17,590 nt of DNA. Source: Paracoccaceae bacterium. GTDB lineage: Bacteria; Pseudomonadota; Alphaproteobacteria; Rhodobacterales; Rhodobacteraceae. Position 1 is the first letter of the stretch; each line of letters opens with the position of its first letter. Of the stretch, positions 16,338-17,590 are shown piece after piece. The notes under the pieces were generated by a model that was given only the letters and a program-made list of their open reading frames with translations, had not been told where the DNA came from and made no database searches. The stretch covers positions 1 through 17,590 of the forward strand of contig JABSSB010000046.1 of assembly GCA_013214715.1 (NCBI GenBank), read 5' to 3'. Position numbers and translations under genes: made by a program.

Positions 16338-16353
16338 TCTGTATGAATACAGA
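16338..16353. promoter_or_regulatory. Dyad TCTGTATGAATACAGA, candidate operator for the binding-protein gene
   Basis: Seven-base arms around a central GA give a perfect dyad of GntR-like appearance (TGTAT...ATACA), about 233 bp upstream of the ATG. On the minus strand TTGCAT followed about 16 bp later by TATTCA overlaps it, a weak promoter match. Assignment as an operator is inference from symmetry and position. Confidence 0.4.
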
Positions 16354-16432
16354 CACCGGGCCGGGATGCAAATTTCTTGACCCCAAATCTTAGTGATCAC
16401 GGCGTTTCATCCCAGCCTCGCGCGTTGTTGGG

Positions 16433-16447
16433 TCAGCGTGACGCTGA
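16433..16447. repeat. 15-bp palindrome TCAGCGTGACGCTGA
   Basis: A perfect dyad with seven-base arms around one central base, 17 bp beyond the end of the truncated AraC frame. No T-run follows on either strand, so it is not an intrinsic terminator. It may be a protein-binding site or part of the inserted or rearranged segment here. Confidence 0.45.
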
Positions 16448-16463
16448 AATTTACCCAGTAAAG

Positions 16464-16755
16464 TCAAGAAAAATGTCCGGCGCTCTCAAACCCGCAGGCC
16501 AGCGCCACCTCGGTCACCGACGCTTCGGTCTGCACCAGCAGGTTGCGGGCACGGTCTAGGCGTGCCTCGGTGTAATTTTTCTTGGGCAAAGAGTTGAGAG
16601 GCTTGCCAAAGAGCCTTTCCAACTGCCGTGACGAGATGCCGATTTCCGACGCGATGTCACCGGGAGGGGTCGGCGTTTCCAGATTGTCCTGCATGAAGCG
16701 GATCGCGCGGGCCAGATGGGCGTTGCGCATCCCATTGCGCGGACGAAGGACACGC
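16464..16755 (-). pseudogene. GlxA/AraC-family regulator, 3' fragment (DNA-binding domain only, last helix missing)
   Basis: The frame encodes the start of a GlxA-type AraC DNA-binding domain: GMRNAHLARAIRFMQDNLETP, then DIASEIGISSRQLERLFGK (first helix-turn-helix), ARLDRARNLLVQTEASVTEVALACGFESAGHFS (second). Complete members continue with about 15-20 residues of the RxYRxxFGxxP type; here a TGA follows HFS immediately and no frame downstream restores the missing helix. The whole N-terminal DJ-1/PfpI-like domain is also absent. Upstream the frame merges around 16742-16765 with a CcdA-like fragment. Both ends being lost argues for a decayed gene, not a small regulator, though a product starting at the ATG at 16730 cannot be formally excluded. 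Confidence 0.8.
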
Positions 16756-16927
16756 TCATTCCAGCTGCCAGTGCCGTGGGGCCGCGACGGTCAGCACTTA
16801 GCGCTGAAGCCAGCACAATCGGCAGAACCGGCAACACACAGGGGTTAATCAGGGTCAGCAAACCGGCGAGATAGGCAAAGATCAGGTCTATGCCGGACAC
16901 GTAACCAGAGGGCATTTGCATTGCCAT
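16742..16927 (-). pseudogene. CcdA-like thiol/cytochrome c biogenesis membrane protein, 5' fragment
   Basis: From the ATG at 16927 about 62 codons read as the N terminus of a CcdA/DsbD-type membrane protein. A hydrophobic helix GIDLIFAYLAGLLTLINPC contains the NPCVLPVLP motif whose Cys is redox-active in the family, followed by IVLASALSADRRGPTALAAGMSVSF. The similarity then stops and the reading frame runs out of frame through the AraC fragment, ending at 16556 as an unrelated tail. Complete proteins have six or more membrane helices and a second Cys, so this cannot be functional. A GGAGG stands 13 bases before the ATG, a poor distance. Loss looks like a deletion joining ccdA 5' to araC 3' on the same strand. 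Confidence 0.75.
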
Positions 16928-16931
16928 TCAA

Positions 16932-17055
16932 AGCCGTTCACCTCCGCGCGACGTCTTTGACATATTCCGGCGCATACCGCGCGCAATTTGCGTAGGGCGG
17001 GGTTTACCCCCAGCCGTTCACTTAAAGTGTGCCAATTTGCGAACTTTAGGTGAAC
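16932..17055. repeat. Cluster of direct and inverted repeats upstream of the CcdA fragment
   Basis: AGCCGTTCAC occurs at 16932-16941 and 17012-17021. CAATTTGCG occurs at 16984-16992 and 17033-17041, the first copy inside the palindrome CGCAATTTGCG. GTTCACTTAAAGT (17016-17028) faces ACTTTAGGTGAAC (17043-17055), a 13-bp inverted repeat with one mismatch across 14 bases. GTTCACCT-like half-sites thus occur three times in about 120 bp. The pattern fits a promoter with several sites for one regulator; the regulator is unknown. Confidence 0.55.
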
Positions 17056-17184
17056 ACTTGATGTTTTATTCAAACCGGGCAGTATGTTAGCATCCTGCCT
17101 GGTTTGGTTCGTGTGCCGGAGATATTTTCGGCAGACGACAATGAACAGCAAGCCAGCAAAATCAACATATAGTATCTCTCCAAA

Positions 17185-17207
17185 AAACCTCAGTTTTCCA
17201 GAGGTTT
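17185..17207 (-). terminator. Weak intrinsic terminator candidate
   Basis: On the minus strand AAACCTC, a nine-base loop and GAGGTTT form a 7-bp stem, with three further T residues after it before G. The stem has only three GC pairs. It could end transcription arriving from the right edge. Confidence 0.35.
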
Positions 17208-17456
17208 GTGGGGATTTTCAGGTCAACGCTTGCCGCACGCAACTTGGGAAGGCTTGACGGGAAAACAGTCACGGCGACCGGCGGCTTAGTCCGCAGAACG
17301 GCCGTTGATGCTGAGTGCAGCCAATAACCGGTCCGAGCCCAATTTGACTAATGCTGCGCAGTGAACGAACGGCTGCTTGCAAGAATGAAATAGTTAAGCG
17401 GTCTTACTTAGGCTTTGGCTCCTGCTAATGGCGCAATCATTCTGGCAAAAGTCGGC

Positions 17457-17588
17457 TCAAACCTCCTCATCTGGATAGTCCAACTCTTCGACGTTCACAT
17501 TGATGAAGTCTGGCTCGGGCATTGGTGCAAGCCGCACTGCGAGGATGGTATGCTTATTCTCGAGAAAGGCTTTTACGACACGATGCAT
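17457..17588 (-). CDS. Small hypothetical frame at the right edge, possibly partial
   Basis: From ATG 17588 to TGA 17457 the minus strand encodes 43 residues beginning MHRVVKAFLENKHTILAVRL and ending in the acidic EELDYPDEEV. The frame may continue beyond the window, so this could be the C terminus of a longer protein. Composition is protein-like, with a basic amphipathic start and a Pro/Glu/Asp-rich end, but I recognise no family. The opposite strand is also open across the same stretch (17412 to the edge) though without a clear start, so coding status is uncertain. Confidence 0.3.
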   Translation of the reverse strand: MHRVVKAFLENKHTILAVRLAPMPEPDFINVNVEELDYPDEEV

Positions 17589-17590
17589 TC

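Larger units (their letters stand above)
16106..16463. other. Intergenic region upstream of the binding-protein gene
   Basis: I see no convincing gene in this 358-bp stretch. It holds the leader and presumably the promoter of the binding-protein gene. An 8-bp inverted repeat, GCGGTGCC (16210-16217) with GGCACCGC (16239-16246), could form a GC-rich leader hairpin about 105 nt upstream of the ATG. The dyad at 16338-16353 and the palindrome at 16433-16447 are listed separately. Part of the stretch (16373-16471) is bracketed by a 9-bp inverted repeat that ends where the AraC fragment stops. Confidence 0.6.
16928..17456. other. Gene-poor, AT-richer stretch with repeated short elements
   Basis: I find no convincing gene in these 529 bases. 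The left half (16932-17055) is dense in repeats, listed separately. A 38-codon plus-strand frame (ATG 17141 to TGA 17257, MNSKPAKSTYSIS...) has no clear RBS and no recognised similarity; a longer minus-strand frame over 16888-17151 has no motif or plausible composition. A weak hairpin with a short T-run lies at 17185-17207. Base composition here is visibly lower in GC than the coding part of the window. Confidence 0.55.

Noticed and set aside
16888..17151. 87-codon minus-strand frame
   Set aside because: No RBS, no motif, Cys/Arg-rich composition, and it overlaps the repeat cluster and the start of the CcdA fragment in another frame.
17141..17257. 38-codon plus-strand frame MNSKPAKSTYSIS...
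   Set aside because: No ribosome-binding site and no family I can support; it contains the weak hairpin at 17185-17207. Left as unannotated.
17270..17400. Possible structured RNA or tRNA in the right-hand gap
   Set aside because: Some GC-rich complementarities exist, but there is no T-arm consensus, no acceptor stem and no CCA-adjacent geometry.
1..17590. CRISPR array, rRNA, complete IS element or phage genes
   Set aside because: No regularly spaced repeats, rRNA-like blocks, transposase or phage structural motifs were seen on either strand.

Overview
The window looks like chromosomal DNA of a marine alphaproteobacterium of the Roseobacter/Rhodobacterales type. This rests on a high-GC coding style, the compact glgP-glgB-glgC-glgA-glgX order, a Tat-exported DppA-type binding protein, and a gene trio resembling the ectoine-utilisation genes of that group. 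The genus is an inference; no rRNA or marker gene is present.

Positions 1-7711, minus strand: a near-complete glycogen operon transcribed glgP > glgB > glgC > glgA > glgX, with glgX cut by the left window edge. Junctions are tight: 2 bp, 23 bp, 2 bp and a 4-base ATGA overlap. Together the genes cover ADP-glucose synthesis (GlgC), chain elongation (GlgA), branching (GlgB), phosphorolysis (GlgP) and debranching (GlgX).

Positions 7855-12064: a cytochrome P450 on the minus strand diverges from a three-gene plus-strand operon. The operon encodes a PLP-dependent lyase of the diaminopropionate ammonia-lyase type, an M24 'pita-bread' metallohydrolase and an Asp/Glu racemase/arylmalonate decarboxylase-family protein. 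Both internal junctions are ATGA overlaps. The set resembles a reduced or variant eut/doe (ectoine/hydroxyectoine) cassette, but the PLP enzyme is not obviously EutB, and EutC, EutE and a transporter are missing. It is the best candidate here for an undescribed pathway.

Positions 12071-16105, minus strand: an ABC-F ATPase with a structured 5' leader, a VOC/CatE-like protein, and a Tat-exported peptide-type solute-binding protein followed by its own intrinsic terminator and with no permease genes in view.

Positions 16106-17590: a gene-poor, repeat-rich tail. It holds a candidate operator upstream of the binding-protein gene and a chimeric remnant in which the first ~60 codons of a CcdA-like membrane protein run into the 3' part of a GlxA/AraC-type regulator that lacks its own last helix. 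Several inverted and direct repeats lie around it. A small open frame touches the right edge. The tail reads as a decayed or rearranged locus.
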